Shown: positions 49,179 through 58,243 of the stretch, one piece after another
How the letters are laid out: the number at the start of each line of letters is the position of its first letter
Numbering within the stretch: the first letter of the stretch is position 1
Assembly (NCBI GenBank): GCA_902616245.1
Contig: CACMSB010000004.1
Location: 1-64,000 of the forward strand
DNA from: an uncultured Pelagibacteraceae bacterium
Lineage (GTDB): Bacteria > Pseudomonadota > Alphaproteobacteria > Pelagibacterales > Pelagibacteraceae
Direction of reading: 5' to 3'
DNA: 64,000 nt
Notes under the pieces: generated by a model
What the model was told of the DNA's origin: nothing
Seen by the model: only the letters and a program-made list of their open reading frames with translations
Database searches by the model: none
Program-made: the position numbers and the translations under genes

Positions 49179-49903
49179 AAAATTTCATAATTGATAATAC
49201 TAAAACATTATTTTATGCATTAATAATTGCAGTATTTATAAGATCAATATTAATCCAGCCATTTTATATACCATCATCATCAATGGAAACTAACTTGCTT
49301 GTGGGTGACAGATTATTTGTTACAAAATTCTCTTACGGATATAGTAAACATTCATTTCCTTTTAGTCCTCCCATTTTTAAAGGACGAATATTAAATAAAA
49401 ACCCTAAAAGAGGAGATGTTATAGTATTTAAAACACCTGCTGATGATCGTACAGATTATATTAAAAGATTGATTGGTTTACCAGGTGATACAATACAATT
49501 TATTGATGGTGATTTATATATAAATTCTAATCAAGTATTAAAAACAATTAAAAGCAGAAATGATAAGTTATATTGTGGATCATCTCAAATTGATGTCAAT
49601 ATATTTGAAGAAAAACTTCCAAATGGAAAAAGTTATTTAGCGGCATATAGAACCGATATAACTTTTTCTAATTCAGATAAATACATTGTTCCTGAAAATC
49701 ATTTTTTTTTCTTAGGTGACAATAGGGATTGTTCTAAAGACAGCAGATTTCTATCTGAAGTTGGTTATGTTAATCAAAATAATTTAGTTGGAAAAGCACA
49801 AATTTTATTTTTTTCATCTAATCCAAGGAAAGGAAGTATCTTTAATATTTTCAAATGGAATGAAATAGTTCGATTTGAAAGATTTTTTAATAAAATAATT
49901 TAA
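49175..49903 (+). CDS. lepB: Signal peptidase I
   Basis: LepB removes signal peptides from exported proteins. The 242-residue protein has one N-terminal membrane segment (LFYALIIAVFIRSILI), the catalytic Ser36 in IPSSSMETNLLVGDRLFV, the general-base Lys97 in DYIKRLIGLPGD, and box E in FFLGDNRDCSKDSRF. It belongs to the acpS-lepB-rnc unit of alphaproteobacteria. rnc starts five bases after the stop. Confidence 0.96.
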   Translation: MKNFIIDNTKTLFYALIIAVFIRSILIQPFYIPSSSMETNLLVGDRLFVTKFSYGYSKHSFPFSPPIFKGRILNKNPKRGDVIVFKTPADDRTDYIKRLIGLPGDTIQFIDGDLYINSNQVLKTIKSRNDKLYCGSSQIDVNIFEEKLPNGKSYLAAYRTDITFSNSDKYIVPENHFFFLGDNRDCSKDSRFLSEVGYVNQNNLVGKAQILFFSSNPRKGSIFNIFKWNEIVRFERFFNKII

Positions 49904-49907
49904 ATAA

Positions 49908-50570
49908 ATGAAGTTAAACAAACTACAAAAGAAAATAGGCATTAGCTTTAAAGATGATAAACTATTGATACAAGCTTTAACACACAAAAGTTTTGATACA
50001 AAAAATAATTATGAAAAACTAGAATTTTTAGGTGATAGAGTTTTAGGATTTGTTATATCAAAAAAACTTCTAGAGTTATATCCAAATGAAAAGGTCGGTA
50101 TAATTGATAAGAAACTTGCAAATTTGGTTAATAAAAATAAGTGTTTTGAAATTGGCAATGAATTAGAATTGGATAACTATATTTTAACAGGAAACACAGA
50201 AAAGAAAAAAAAAATCAATATAGAAAAAAAAATTATATCTGATTGTTGTGAGTCTTTGATAGGAGCTATTTATATAGATAAAGGTTTTGAGGCTTCATCT
50301 AAATTTATACTAAATTATTGGAAAAATTATTTAAACTTATCAGATGTTACAGTAATCGACTCTAAGACGAGATTACAAGAATATTCATTGAAGAAATTTA
50401 AAACATTACCAATATATAAACTTATTTCTAATACAGGACCAAGACATAAACCTAATTTTAAAATTAGTGTAAAAATTAAGGATAGCAAAACAGTTATCGC
50501 TGATGGTAGTTCAAAAAAAAATGCAGAACAAGCCGCAGCTATGAAACTTTTAGAAACTATTAAAGTATAA
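49908..50570 (+). CDS. rnc: Ribonuclease III
   Basis: RNase III cuts double-stranded RNA, including rRNA precursors. The 220 residues show the nuclease signature NYEKLEFLGDRVLGFVISKK, the second acidic site in SDCCESLIGAIYIDKGF, and a C-terminal dsRNA-binding domain from about residue 150 (SKTRLQEYSLKKFKTLPIYK, NAEQAAAMKLLETI). In alphaproteobacteria era usually follows; here the stop overlaps recO by one base. Confidence 0.96.
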   Translation: MKLNKLQKKIGISFKDDKLLIQALTHKSFDTKNNYEKLEFLGDRVLGFVISKKLLELYPNEKVGIIDKKLANLVNKNKCFEIGNELELDNYILTGNTEKKKKINIEKKIISDCCESLIGAIYIDKGFEASSKFILNYWKNYLNLSDVTVIDSKTRLQEYSLKKFKTLPIYKLISNTGPRHKPNFKISVKIKDSKTVIADGSSKKNAEQAAAMKLLETIKV

Positions 50571-51250
50571 TGAATTGGCAAGATAAAGGATACTTACTTT
50601 CAAAAAATAAATATAATGAAAATTCTCTAATATCTGAATTTTACACTGAAAATCATGGAAAAATTTCTGGAATTATTTTTGGAGGAACCTCAAAAAAAAT
50701 AAAAAACTATCTATTTGAGGGTAATAAATTGCACATTAATTACAATTCAAAATCTCAATCAAAAATTGGTTCTTTAAAAGTTGAAATTGATGAATTTAAA
50801 ACTCCTTATTTTTTGGAAGACAAGCAAAAACTTCTTTGTATAATTTATACAATGAATTTGATTAAAATTTTAACAGTAGAGAACGAAAAAAATAGAGAGA
50901 TTTATTACTTAATTGATAATTATTTTAAGATGTTAAAAGATGAAGAGTGGCTCTCAAAGTTTGTAAATTGGGAGTTAAACTTTTATAAATTAATTGGATA
51001 TGACATAGACTTTAATGATTATGTAGAAGAGGTTTCTGAAGGTAATAAAATTAATTATAAATTAAAAAATTCAAACAAAATCATTCCAAATTTTTTAGTA
51101 AATAAAAATGAGGAAAATATTAGCTTTGAAGATACTTTTGATGCTTTAAAAATTGTAGGAGATTTTTTAGATAAAACAATAGTTAAACCGAATAATCTTA
51201 ATTTTCCTAAAACAAGATTTAATTTTCAAAATTCTTTAAAATTAATCTAG
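50570..51250 (+). CDS. recO: DNA repair protein RecO
   Basis: RecO helps RecR load RecA onto SSB-coated DNA. The 226-residue protein is diverged but keeps the N-terminal OB fold (WQDKGYLLSKNKYNENSLIS, HGKISGIIFGGTSKKI) and the helical C-terminal part (FVNWELNFYKLIGYDIDF). The cysteines that form a zinc site in some RecO proteins are absent. Position after rnc supports the call. It converges with hemB with a 9-bp overlap. Confidence 0.88.
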   Translation: MNWQDKGYLLSKNKYNENSLISEFYTENHGKISGIIFGGTSKKIKNYLFEGNKLHINYNSKSQSKIGSLKVEIDEFKTPYFLEDKQKLLCIIYTMNLIKILTVENEKNREIYYLIDNYFKMLKDEEWLSKFVNWELNFYKLIGYDIDFNDYVEEVSEGNKINYKLKNSNKIIPNFLVNKNEENISFEDTFDALKIVGDFLDKTIVKPNNLNFPKTRFNFQNSLKLI

Positions 51251-52228
51251 TTTTATTTGATCAGCAAAATAGGTTATAATTGCACTTGCTCCAGCTCTTT
51301 TAAAGGAAACTAGACTTTCATATATCGATTTTTTATCTAATATATTCTTTGAAATGGCATTTTGTATGAGACTATATTCCCCTGATACTTGGTATGCAAT
51401 AACTGGAATTTTAAAATTATTCTTAACTTCCCTAATTATATCAAGATAAGGCATCCCTGGTTTTACTATAATCATGTCTGCTCCTTCTTTTATATCTAAT
51501 GCAACTTCTCTTAATGATTCATAATTGTTTTTAAAATCCATTTGATAAGTTTTTTTGTCTCCTTTTAAGAGACTTCTTGATCCAACTGCATTTCTGAATG
51601 GGCCATAAAAACTTGATGCATACTTAACAGCATATGATAAAATTTGAACATCTTTAAGATTATTTTTATCTAAAGCTTTACGAATTTTTAAAACTCTACC
51701 ATCCATCATATCTGATGGGGCAATCACATCGCAACCCATTTTTGCCTGCAATATTGATTGTTTAATCAATATTTCTAATGTTTCATCATTTAAAATTTCA
51801 TTTTTTTTAATTATTCCATCATGACCATGTGATGTATATGGATCTAATGCAACATCACACATTATTCCAATTTCGTTCTTATAATTTTTTTTGATGAATT
51901 TTATTGCTTGGCAAACTAAATTATTTTCATTTAATGCTTCATTTCCAAATTCATCTCTTTTTCTTGGATTTGTATAAGGGAATAAAGCTACCATGGGTAT
52001 TCCCAATTTTAGTGCTTTATCAACTACTCTTTTTAATTTATCAATAGAGTACCTAAAAACATTTGGCATTGAATTAATTGGAACTTTTTTTGCTTTTCCT
52101 TCAGTAAGAAAGATAGGTAAAATAAAATCATTGTAAGATAGATCATTATCTTGAACTAATCTTCTAGACCAACTGAATTTTCTTGATCTTCTCAATCTTA
52201 AATTAGGATAGTTACCTGTGATAATCAT
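51242..52228 (-). CDS. hemB: Porphobilinogen synthase (delta-aminolevulinate dehydratase)
   Basis: HemB joins two 5-aminolevulinate molecules to porphobilinogen for haem. The 328 residues from ATG 52228 contain RLRRSRKFSWSRRLVQDNDL, LGIPMVALFPY, the metal-site segment DVALDPYTSHGHDGI and the Schiff-base lysine in ADMIIVKPGMPYLDI. The cysteine triad of zinc enzymes is replaced by Ala and Asp in that segment, which marks the Mg2+-type, zinc-independent class. A TTG two codons upstream is a less likely start. Confidence 0.95.
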   Translation of the reverse strand: MIITGNYPNLRLRRSRKFSWSRRLVQDNDLSYNDFILPIFLTEGKAKKVPINSMPNVFRYSIDKLKRVVDKALKLGIPMVALFPYTNPRKRDEFGNEALNENNLVCQAIKFIKKNYKNEIGIMCDVALDPYTSHGHDGIIKKNEILNDETLEILIKQSILQAKMGCDVIAPSDMMDGRVLKIRKALDKNNLKDVQILSYAVKYASSFYGPFRNAVGSRSLLKGDKKTYQMDFKNNYESLREVALDIKEGADMIIVKPGMPYLDIIREVKNNFKIPVIAYQVSGEYSLIQNAISKNILDKKSIYESLVSFKRAGASAIITYFADQIKLD

Positions 52229-52243
52229 TATCAATTAATTTTT

Positions 52244-52274
52244 TTGATGCGACAATAGTAATATTTAATATAAT
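52244..52274 (+). promoter_or_regulatory. Candidate promoter upstream of the 52299 gene
   Basis: A perfect TATAAT at 52269-52274 follows TTGATG at 52244-52249 with a 19-bp spacer. It lies in the 70-bp divergent gap between hemB and the oxygenase gene. The spacer is longer than ideal and the -35 match is four of six, so this is tentative. Confidence 0.4.
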
Positions 52275-52298
52275 AGTCTATAAGATAGTAGAGCACCG

Positions 52299-52889
52299 AT
52301 GTCACAATTATTCAATGATTTCCAAAAACAAGATGTAAAATTTGATATCATAAAATTAAAACAAGCTTGTGATGAAGTATTAAAAATAAAAGGTTTTGAT
52401 ACAAGTCTGGGAATACCTCACTTCGCCGGTATACCCCTAAATCAAATTCCAGGTGATCCAGACTCTGTTAAAGGAAATAATGTAAGAGGCATTTATTGGA
52501 CTAAACCAGATAGTACAGGTGTTGAGGTACAGAGGGAAAGTAAAATTGATGAACATAAATATACAGAATTTGTTGATGACTTTAAAAATACTTATTTCAA
52601 AGAAGTTTATGACCAATTAACAAAAAAGTATAAATTAGGTAGGATGAGACTTCTTCTTAAAGAGCCAAGATCAACATTGAGTTGGCATAGAGATCCTGAG
52701 CCAAGGCTTCATATACCTATATACACAAATCCTGGAGCAATAATGGTTGTTGATAATGTTGCAAAACATATGCCAGCAGATGGCTCTGTTTGGATTACTA
52801 ATAATACTAAATATCACAATGCATTTAATGGGGGTGAAGAAAATAGAGTTCACCTTGTTGCTTGTGTTTTAAATTACAAATTTAATTAA
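52299..52889 (+). CDS. Putative Fe(II)/2-oxoglutarate-dependent oxygenase (aspartyl-hydroxylase-like)
   Basis: A 196-residue protein without signal peptide. The C-terminal half looks like a double-stranded beta-helix oxygenase: an HxD pair at His130/Asp132 in LSWHRDPEPRLHIPI, a distal His173 in TKYHNAFNGGEENRVHLVAC and a following Arg183 that could bind 2-oxoglutarate. MVVDNVAKHMPADGSVWI lies between them. This order matches the aspartyl/asparaginyl beta-hydroxylase-like fold. The N-terminal half (IPHFAGIPLNQIPGD) is unfamiliar. Substrate and partner are unknown. It is two bases upstream of rpiB and has its own promoter-like sequence. Confidence 0.65.
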   Translation: MSQLFNDFQKQDVKFDIIKLKQACDEVLKIKGFDTSLGIPHFAGIPLNQIPGDPDSVKGNNVRGIYWTKPDSTGVEVQRESKIDEHKYTEFVDDFKNTYFKEVYDQLTKKYKLGRMRLLLKEPRSTLSWHRDPEPRLHIPIYTNPGAIMVVDNVAKHMPADGSVWITNNTKYHNAFNGGEENRVHLVACVLNYKFN

Positions 52890-52890
52890 A

Positions 52891-53316
52891 TTGAAAAAAA
52901 TTTTTATTGCTTCAGATCATGGTGGTTTTAATTTAAAAAAGAATATTTTAAAATATTTTAATAAAAATTATCCAATAAAAGATCTGGGACCAAAACAAAA
53001 TAAGAAGTCAGTTGATTACCCTGATTTTGCTCATAAACTTTGTAAACAAGTGGCAAAAAATAAGAATCATGTAGGAATACTTGTTTGTGGTTCAGGAGTA
53101 GGAATGTCTATTGCTGCAAACAAAAATAAGGGAATACGCGCAGCTTTATGCTATTCAGTAAAAAATGCCAAATTATCGCGATTGCATAATGATGCAAATG
53201 TTATAACATTAGGAGAAAGGCTTATTAAAAAAACAGTTGCCTTAAAATGTGTTGAAAGCTTTATAAAAACTGAGTTTGAAGGCGGTAGACATATAAAAAG
53301 AATTAAAAAAATATAG
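52891..53316 (+). CDS. rpiB: Ribose-5-phosphate isomerase B
   Basis: RpiB interconverts ribose 5-phosphate and ribulose 5-phosphate. The 141-residue protein shows KKIFIASDHGGFNLKKNI, VDYPDFAHKL, the active-site loop GILVCGSGVGMSIAANKNKG and HNDANVITLGERLI. The catalytic Cys in VCGSG is present. The start codon is TTG at 52891, supported by similarity from the second residue on. It precedes glyA, as in many alphaproteobacteria; ribulose 5-phosphate feeds riboflavin synthesis by RibB downstream. Confidence 0.94.
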   Translation: MKKIFIASDHGGFNLKKNILKYFNKNYPIKDLGPKQNKKSVDYPDFAHKLCKQVAKNKNHVGILVCGSGVGMSIAANKNKGIRAALCYSVKNAKLSRLHNDANVITLGERLIKKTVALKCVESFIKTEFEGGRHIKRIKKI

Positions 53317-53324
53317 GTAAATAA

Positions 53325-54635
53325 ATGTCTAGTGAAAAAAAATATTTAAATACGCAATATGAAAACTTTTTTGAAAAAAAATTGTCTGAAGCTGATCCAG
53401 AAATATTTGATGCAGTAAATAAAGAATTAATCAGACAACAAAACCATATTGAATTAATCGCATCTGAAAACATCGTTTCACAAGCTGTTTTAGAAGCACA
53501 AGGTTCTGTACTAACAAATAAGTATGCAGAAGGTTACCCAGGTAAAAGATATTATAACGGTTGTGAACATGTTGATGTTGCCGAGTCACTTGCTAACGAT
53601 AGGTTAAAAAAACTCTTTAATTGTAAATTTGCTAATTCTCAACCTCATTCTGGTGCTCAGGCTAATGGAGCGGTTTTTTTAGCCTTATTAAAGCCAGGTG
53701 ACACATTTATGGGAATGAGTTTAAATTCTGGAGGCCATATTACTCATGGTCTTAAAATTGCAATGTCAGGCAAATGGTTTAATGCAATAAGTTACGATGT
53801 GGACAAAACATCTGAATTAATCGATTATGACGAAGTTGAAAGATTAGCAATTGAAAATAAACCTAAACTTATAATTGCTGGAGGTAGTGCATATTCTAGG
53901 GTGATTGATTTTAAAAGATTTAGAGAAATTGCTGATAAGGTTGGAGCATTCTTTATGGTAGATATGGCTCACTTTTCAGGTCTTGTTGCTGGTAAAGGCT
54001 ATCCAAATCCTCTTGATCATGCTCATGTCGTTACATCTACAACTCATAAAGTTTTTAGAAGCGCCAGAGGTGGAATTATTTTAACAAATCACGAAGATAT
54101 TTATAAAAAAATTAATACAGCTGTATTTCCTGGTTATCAGGGTGGCCCTCTGATGCATATAATAGCAGCAAAAGCAGTTGGATTTAAAGAGGCATTAGAA
54201 CCTTCTTTCAAAGAATATATATCTAATGTTTTAGCTAATGCAAAAATACTTGCAGAAACATTAAAAACAAATGGATTTAAGATTTATTCTGGAGGAACTG
54301 ATACTCATTTAATGTTGGTAGATTTAAGACCTTTTGGTGTTAAAGGTAATGCTGCAGCTGAAAGTTTATCACGTGCTAATATAACGTGTAATAAAAATGG
54401 AATTCCATTTGATACAGAAAGTCCAATAGTAACGTCAGGTATAAGACTAGGTTCTCAGGCAGCAACTACTCGAGGATTTGGTTTAAATGAATTTAAAATA
54501 GTTGGTGAGTTAATTACTAAAGTAATTAAAGGTTTGTCATCCAACCCTGATGATAATACTAAAATAGAAGACGAAGTAAGAAAAGAAGTTGTTGATTTAT
54601 GTTCAAATTTCCCAATTTATAAAAATTTGGGATAA
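53325..54635 (+). CDS. glyA: Serine hydroxymethyltransferase
   Basis: GlyA interconverts serine and glycine with transfer of a one-carbon unit to THF. The 436 residues have the N-terminal [58 protein letters not shown] and the PLP Lys242 in [14 protein letters not shown]. It is the metabolic partner of the sarcosine oxidase at 36446-41526, which yields glycine and methylene-THF. nrdR follows after six bases. Confidence 0.97.
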   Translation: MSSEKKYLNTQYENFFEKKLSEADPEIFDAVNKELIRQQNHIELIASENIVSQAVLEAQGSVLTNKYAEGYPGKRYYNGCEHVDVAESLANDRLKKLFNCKFANSQPHSGAQANGAVFLALLKPGDTFMGMSLNSGGHITHGLKIAMSGKWFNAISYDVDKTSELIDYDEVERLAIENKPKLIIAGGSAYSRVIDFKRFREIADKVGAFFMVDMAHFSGLVAGKGYPNPLDHAHVVTSTTHKVFRSARGGIILTNHEDIYKKINTAVFPGYQGGPLMHIIAAKAVGFKEALEPSFKEYISNVLANAKILAETLKTNGFKIYSGGTDTHLMLVDLRPFGVKGNAAAESLSRANITCNKNGIPFDTESPIVTSGIRLGSQAATTRGFGLNEFKIVGELITKVIKGLSSNPDDNTKIEDEVRKEVVDLCSNFPIYKNLG

Positions 54636-54641
54636 TGAATT

Positions 54642-55100
54642 ATGATTTGTCCCTGTGATAAAAAAGGTGAAACTTCAGTTGTAGATTCTAGACCTACTGA
54701 AGATGGAACAGCTATAAGAAGAAGGAGGCTTTGTAGCTGTGGTCAAAGATTTACTACATTTGAAAGAGTGCAATTTCGTGAGCTAACAATTGTAAAAAAA
54801 AATGGAAGAAAATCTCCATTTGATAGAGATAAATTGTCTAAATCCATTTATGTAGCTCTAAAAAAAAGACCTCTTGATACTGAAACAGTAGAAAAATTTA
54901 TTTCTAAAATTTCTCGATCATTAGAAGAATTTGGTCAAAGTGAAATTTCTTCGAACACAATAGGCACAATGGTAATGGACGGATTAAAAGAATTGGACCC
55001 AGTTGCTTATGTAAGATTTGCATCAGTATATAGAAATTTTAGAGAAGAAAAAGACTTCGTTCAATTTGTTGATAAAATCGATGTCTTTAAGAAAAGATAA
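54642..55100 (+). CDS. nrdR: Transcriptional repressor NrdR with unusual CxC zinc knuckles
   Basis: NrdR represses ribonucleotide reductase genes in response to ATP/dATP. The 152 residues include [35 protein letters not shown] and an ATP-cone domain with [16 protein letters not shown] and [17 protein letters not shown]. The usual zinc ribbon has two CxxC pairs; here both are CxC (Cys3-Pro-Cys5 and Cys31-Ser-Cys33), each one residue short. The rest of the ribbon is intact. It overlaps ribD by 20 bp. Function is probably kept, but zinc binding may differ. Confidence 0.92.
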   Translation: MICPCDKKGETSVVDSRPTEDGTAIRRRRLCSCGQRFTTFERVQFRELTIVKKNGRKSPFDRDKLSKSIYVALKKRPLDTETVEKFISKISRSLEEFGQSEISSNTIGTMVMDGLKELDPVAYVRFASVYRNFREEKDFVQFVDKIDVFKKR

Positions 55101-56175
55101 ATCATCAGAAAAAAATAAAGCATTCATGAGATTGGCACTAGAACTTGCCAATCAAAATAAAGGGTTAACAGGATTAAATCCATCGGTTGGATGTGTAGTA
55201 ACCCATAAAGATGAAATCATTTCTTACGGAAAGACAGATATTAATGGCAGACCTCATGCTGAAGTAGCTGCCTTAAAAAATAATAAAATAAATTTCAAAA
55301 ATTCAAATATGTATGTAACATTAGAACCCTGTATTCATTATGGAAAAACACCACCTTGTACAAACATTATTATAAAAAAAAAGATTAAATTAGTTAATTA
55401 TTCCATTGAAGATTTTGATAAACGAACAGCAAAAAAAACAAAAGGTGTTTTAAAAAAAAATAATATTATGGCTAAAATTGGTTTAATTAAAAATGAGGCA
55501 AATCAATTTTATAAAGATTATAAATTTTCAAAATTTAATAATATTCCATACGTTACTGGAAAATTAGCTGTTTCCAAGAATAATAAAATTTATTTATTTA
55601 AAAAAAAAATTACAAATGAACATTCTCATAAAGTGTCTCATTTATTAAGATATAGAAATCAAGCAATTTTAACATCTTATAAAACTATTAACTCTGACAA
55701 TCCTAATTTAAATTGTAGAATTCAAGGTTTAGAAAAGTTTTCACCAGTAAAATTTATCATCGATAAAGATTTAAAGACTAAAATAAATTCTAAAGTATTA
55801 AAACCTAGCTCAAATAAAACTTATATTTTTCATAATAAAAAAGATAAAAATATTATTAATAAATTTAAGAATAAAAATGCAAAACTTATTTTTATGAAAA
55901 TAGAAAATAATTGTTTTGATTTAAATACAATTTTAAAAAAAATATACGCATTAGGTTATGCAAATTTATTACTTGAGACGGGTCCAAATCTTTTAAAATC
56001 TTTTTTAAACAATAATTTAATAAATGATTTTTATTTATTCAAAGCTGATTATAAAATTAATTTAAAAAATTCAGTTGCTTTAAATTCTTTTATTGATTTA
56101 TTATCTAAAAAATTTAAAAAAAGATCGCAAATTAATACTTTTTTAGATAAAGAAAAACTTTTTAGGTATCAGTGA
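55081..56175 (+). CDS. ribD: Bifunctional riboflavin deaminase/reductase RibD
   Basis: RibD performs the deamination and side-chain reduction steps of riboflavin synthesis. The 364-residue protein from ATG 55081 has a deaminase domain with [13 protein letters not shown], the zinc-binding [10 protein letters not shown] and [19 protein letters not shown]. The C-terminal reductase domain is diverged but keeps [28 protein letters not shown] and [15 protein letters not shown]. It opens the riboflavin operon; the start is inside the end of nrdR, so there is no room for an FMN riboswitch. Confidence 0.94.
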   Translation: MSLRKDKSSEKNKAFMRLALELANQNKGLTGLNPSVGCVVTHKDEIISYGKTDINGRPHAEVAALKNNKINFKNSNMYVTLEPCIHYGKTPPCTNIIIKKKIKLVNYSIEDFDKRTAKKTKGVLKKNNIMAKIGLIKNEANQFYKDYKFSKFNNIPYVTGKLAVSKNNKIYLFKKKITNEHSHKVSHLLRYRNQAILTSYKTINSDNPNLNCRIQGLEKFSPVKFIIDKDLKTKINSKVLKPSSNKTYIFHNKKDKNIINKFKNKNAKLIFMKIENNCFDLNTILKKIYALGYANLLLETGPNLLKSFLNNNLINDFYLFKADYKINLKNSVALNSFIDLLSKKFKKRSQINTFLDKEKLFRYQ

Positions 56176-56769
56176 ATGTTTAATGGAATAATTTTTAATA
56201 AAGGTAAAATTACAAATATTACCAAAAGAGCTAAAGGAATAAATGTCTTTATCAAGTCAAAATTAAAATTAACTAATAAACAATTAGGTATATCTATTTC
56301 CTGTGATGGTGTCTGCCTAACCTTAATATCATATAAAAAAGGTATATCTGAATTTTATTTATCAAATGAAACTATTAGAAAATCAAAATTTAAAAAATCT
56401 AATGTTGGAGATTATGTTAATTTAGAACTACCTTTAAAGTATGGACAAAATATTTCAGGTCATATTTGTCAAGGTCACGTTGATACAGTAAGCAAAGTTA
56501 CAAATTTAACAAATGTAGATAAATCTACAATTTACGAATTTAGTATTAATAAAAAATTCTATAAATATTTAGTTGAGAAAGCATCAATCTTGATAAATGG
56601 TGTATCTTTAACTATAGCCAAGATTAAGAAGAATAAATTTGAAATTTGGGTTATTCCACATACATTAAAACTCACAAATTTAGCAAACATTAAAAAAAAT
56701 GATTTAGTTAATATAGAAATAGATATTTTATCTAAATATGTAAAAAAATTTATTAATGATAAAAAATAA
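56176..56769 (+). CDS. ribE: Riboflavin synthase subunit alpha
   Basis: This enzyme dismutates two molecules of 6,7-dimethyl-8-ribityllumazine to riboflavin. The 197 residues show two similar beta-barrel halves: the first has MFNGIIFNKGKITNITKRAK, SISCDGVCLTL and DYVNLELPLKYG; the second has GHICQGHVDTVSKV, SILINGVSLTIAKI and DLVNIEIDILSKYVKK. The start is one base after the ribD stop and the end overlaps ribBX by 14 bp. Some genomes name this gene ribC. Confidence 0.94.
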   Translation: MFNGIIFNKGKITNITKRAKGINVFIKSKLKLTNKQLGISISCDGVCLTLISYKKGISEFYLSNETIRKSKFKKSNVGDYVNLELPLKYGQNISGHICQGHVDTVSKVTNLTNVDKSTIYEFSINKKFYKYLVEKASILINGVSLTIAKIKKNKFEIWVIPHTLKLTNLANIKKNDLVNIEIDILSKYVKKFINDKK

Positions 56770-57859
56770 ATTTAGCCCTATAGAAAAGATTATTTCTATC
56801 TCAAAAAGAGGGGGAATGTATATTCTTGTTGACGATGAAAATCGAGAAAATGAAGGGGATTTAGTATTTAATGCCAGTGATGTTAATTCTAAAAAAATTA
56901 ATTTTATGGCAAAAAACGGTAGAGGTTTAATTTGCTTAACACTAAATAAAAACCAAGCAAATAAACTAGGCTTAACATTTATGGCTCCTGTTAATCAATC
57001 GAGAAATCAAACAGCATTTACAATTTCAATAGAGGCCAAGAAGGGTATAACTACTGGTATTTCAGCTAAAGACCGATCACGAACAATAAAAGTTGCTACA
57101 AAAAAAAATGTATTAAAAAATGAAATAGTTTCTCCTGGTCATGTATTTCCAATTATTTCTCGAGAAGGAGGCGTGCTAGTTAGGGCCGGTCATACAGAAG
57201 CATCTGTCGACATAGCTAGACTTGGCAACAAAATTCCAGCTGCTGTAATATGTGAGATTATGAATGAAGATGGTTCGATGGCAAAAGGTGATGACTTATT
57301 AAAATTTGCAAGTAAGCATAAACTACATATTGCTAAAATTGAAGATTTAATTTCATACAGACTAAGAAAAGAAAATCTTATTAAATTAAAAAAAACATCT
57401 ACAATTAATTTAAATAATCAAAAATTTAAAATTTATGTTTTTGAGAACTCAATTGATGGTTCTGAGCATTTTGCATTAGTTAAGGGTAAAGTTAATAAAA
57501 GTAAATCACCAAGAGTAAGAGTAATTTCATCTAATGTAGTTCAAAATTATCTAATTAATCAAAAACTTCCCAACTCATTTGAAAAAACTTTAAAATACTT
57601 TAAAAAATATAGCAATTGCGTTATGATTTTTATAAGAGATCCAAATTTAAAATCCGTTACTCAAACACTTAAAGAATTTAAAGATAAAAAGTCTAAAACC
57701 AAGGAAAAGGATCAATTAATAAAAAGTTATGGTATTGGAGCTCAAATAATTAAATCTTTAAAAATAAGGAAAATGATATTAGTTACAAGTACTTTAAAAA
57801 AGGTTGTTGGGTTGGATGGTTATGGTATCAAGATTATTAAACAAGAAATAATAAAATGA
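56756..57859 (+). CDS. ribB: 3,4-dihydroxy-2-butanone-4-phosphate synthase with degenerate GTP cyclohydrolase II domain (RibBX type)
   Basis: The N-terminal part (to about residue 205) is an intact RibB: VDDENRENEGDLVFNASDVN, SPGHVFPIISREGGVLVRAG and HTEASVDIARLGNKIPAA. The C-terminal part resembles GTP cyclohydrolase II only in outline: SEHFALVKGKV and YGIGAQIIKSL remain, but the zinc cysteines (SLRCDCG motif) and the RQEGRGIG loop are missing. This matches the RibBX class reported in Proteobacteria, in which the RibA part is inactive. A separate ribA would be needed elsewhere. The 367-residue length equals normal RibBA. Confidence 0.93.
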   Translation: MIKNKFSPIEKIISISKRGGMYILVDDENRENEGDLVFNASDVNSKKINFMAKNGRGLICLTLNKNQANKLGLTFMAPVNQSRNQTAFTISIEAKKGITTGISAKDRSRTIKVATKKNVLKNEIVSPGHVFPIISREGGVLVRAGHTEASVDIARLGNKIPAAVICEIMNEDGSMAKGDDLLKFASKHKLHIAKIEDLISYRLRKENLIKLKKTSTINLNNQKFKIYVFENSIDGSEHFALVKGKVNKSKSPRVRVISSNVVQNYLINQKLPNSFEKTLKYFKKYSNCVMIFIRDPNLKSVTQTLKEFKDKKSKTKEKDQLIKSYGIGAQIIKSLKIRKMILVTSTLKKVVGLDGYGIKIIKQEIIK

Positions 57860-58242
57860 AAAATAGAGTATTAATCATACAAGCAAACTACTATAAAGAT
57901 ATTTCAACTGCTCTTCTTAAAAGCGCTAAGAATGAATTAAAGAACTTTGCAAAGATCAATATAATCTCTGTTCCGGGTGTATTTGAGATACCTGTAGTTA
58001 TTTCCAAAAATTTAAAAAAATATGATGGTTTTGTAGCACTTGGATGTGTTATTAAAGGTCAAACACCTCATTTTGATTTTATATCTAAATCAACGACTGA
58101 TGCAATTATGAATATATCTGTAGAGTCAAAAAAACCTGTTGGTAATGGAATTATTACTTGTTTAAATAAAAACCAAGCTATAGCACGTGGCAAAAAGGGC
58201 AGAGAAGCAGCCCACGCAGTAAAAATAATATTATCGTTATAG
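57856..58242 (+). CDS. ribH: 6,7-dimethyl-8-ribityllumazine synthase
   Basis: RibH makes the lumazine precursor of riboflavin from the products of RibB and RibD. The 128-residue protein is at the short end of the family. It contains NIISVPGVFEIPVVISKNLK, YDGFVALGCVIKGQTPHFDF and PVGNGIITCLNKNQAIARG. The motif G-C-V-I-x-G-x-T/D-x-H-F holds the active-site histidine. It overlaps ribBX by four bases and is one base from nusB, the usual alphaproteobacterial order. Confidence 0.95.
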   Translation: MKNRVLIIQANYYKDISTALLKSAKNELKNFAKINIISVPGVFEIPVVISKNLKKYDGFVALGCVIKGQTPHFDFISKSTTDAIMNISVESKKPVGNGIITCLNKNQAIARGKKGREAAHAVKIILSL

Positions 58243-58243
58243 A

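Noticed and set aside
55050..55100. FMN riboswitch before ribD
   Set aside because: ribD starts within nrdR with a 20-bp overlap, so there is no leader to hold one.
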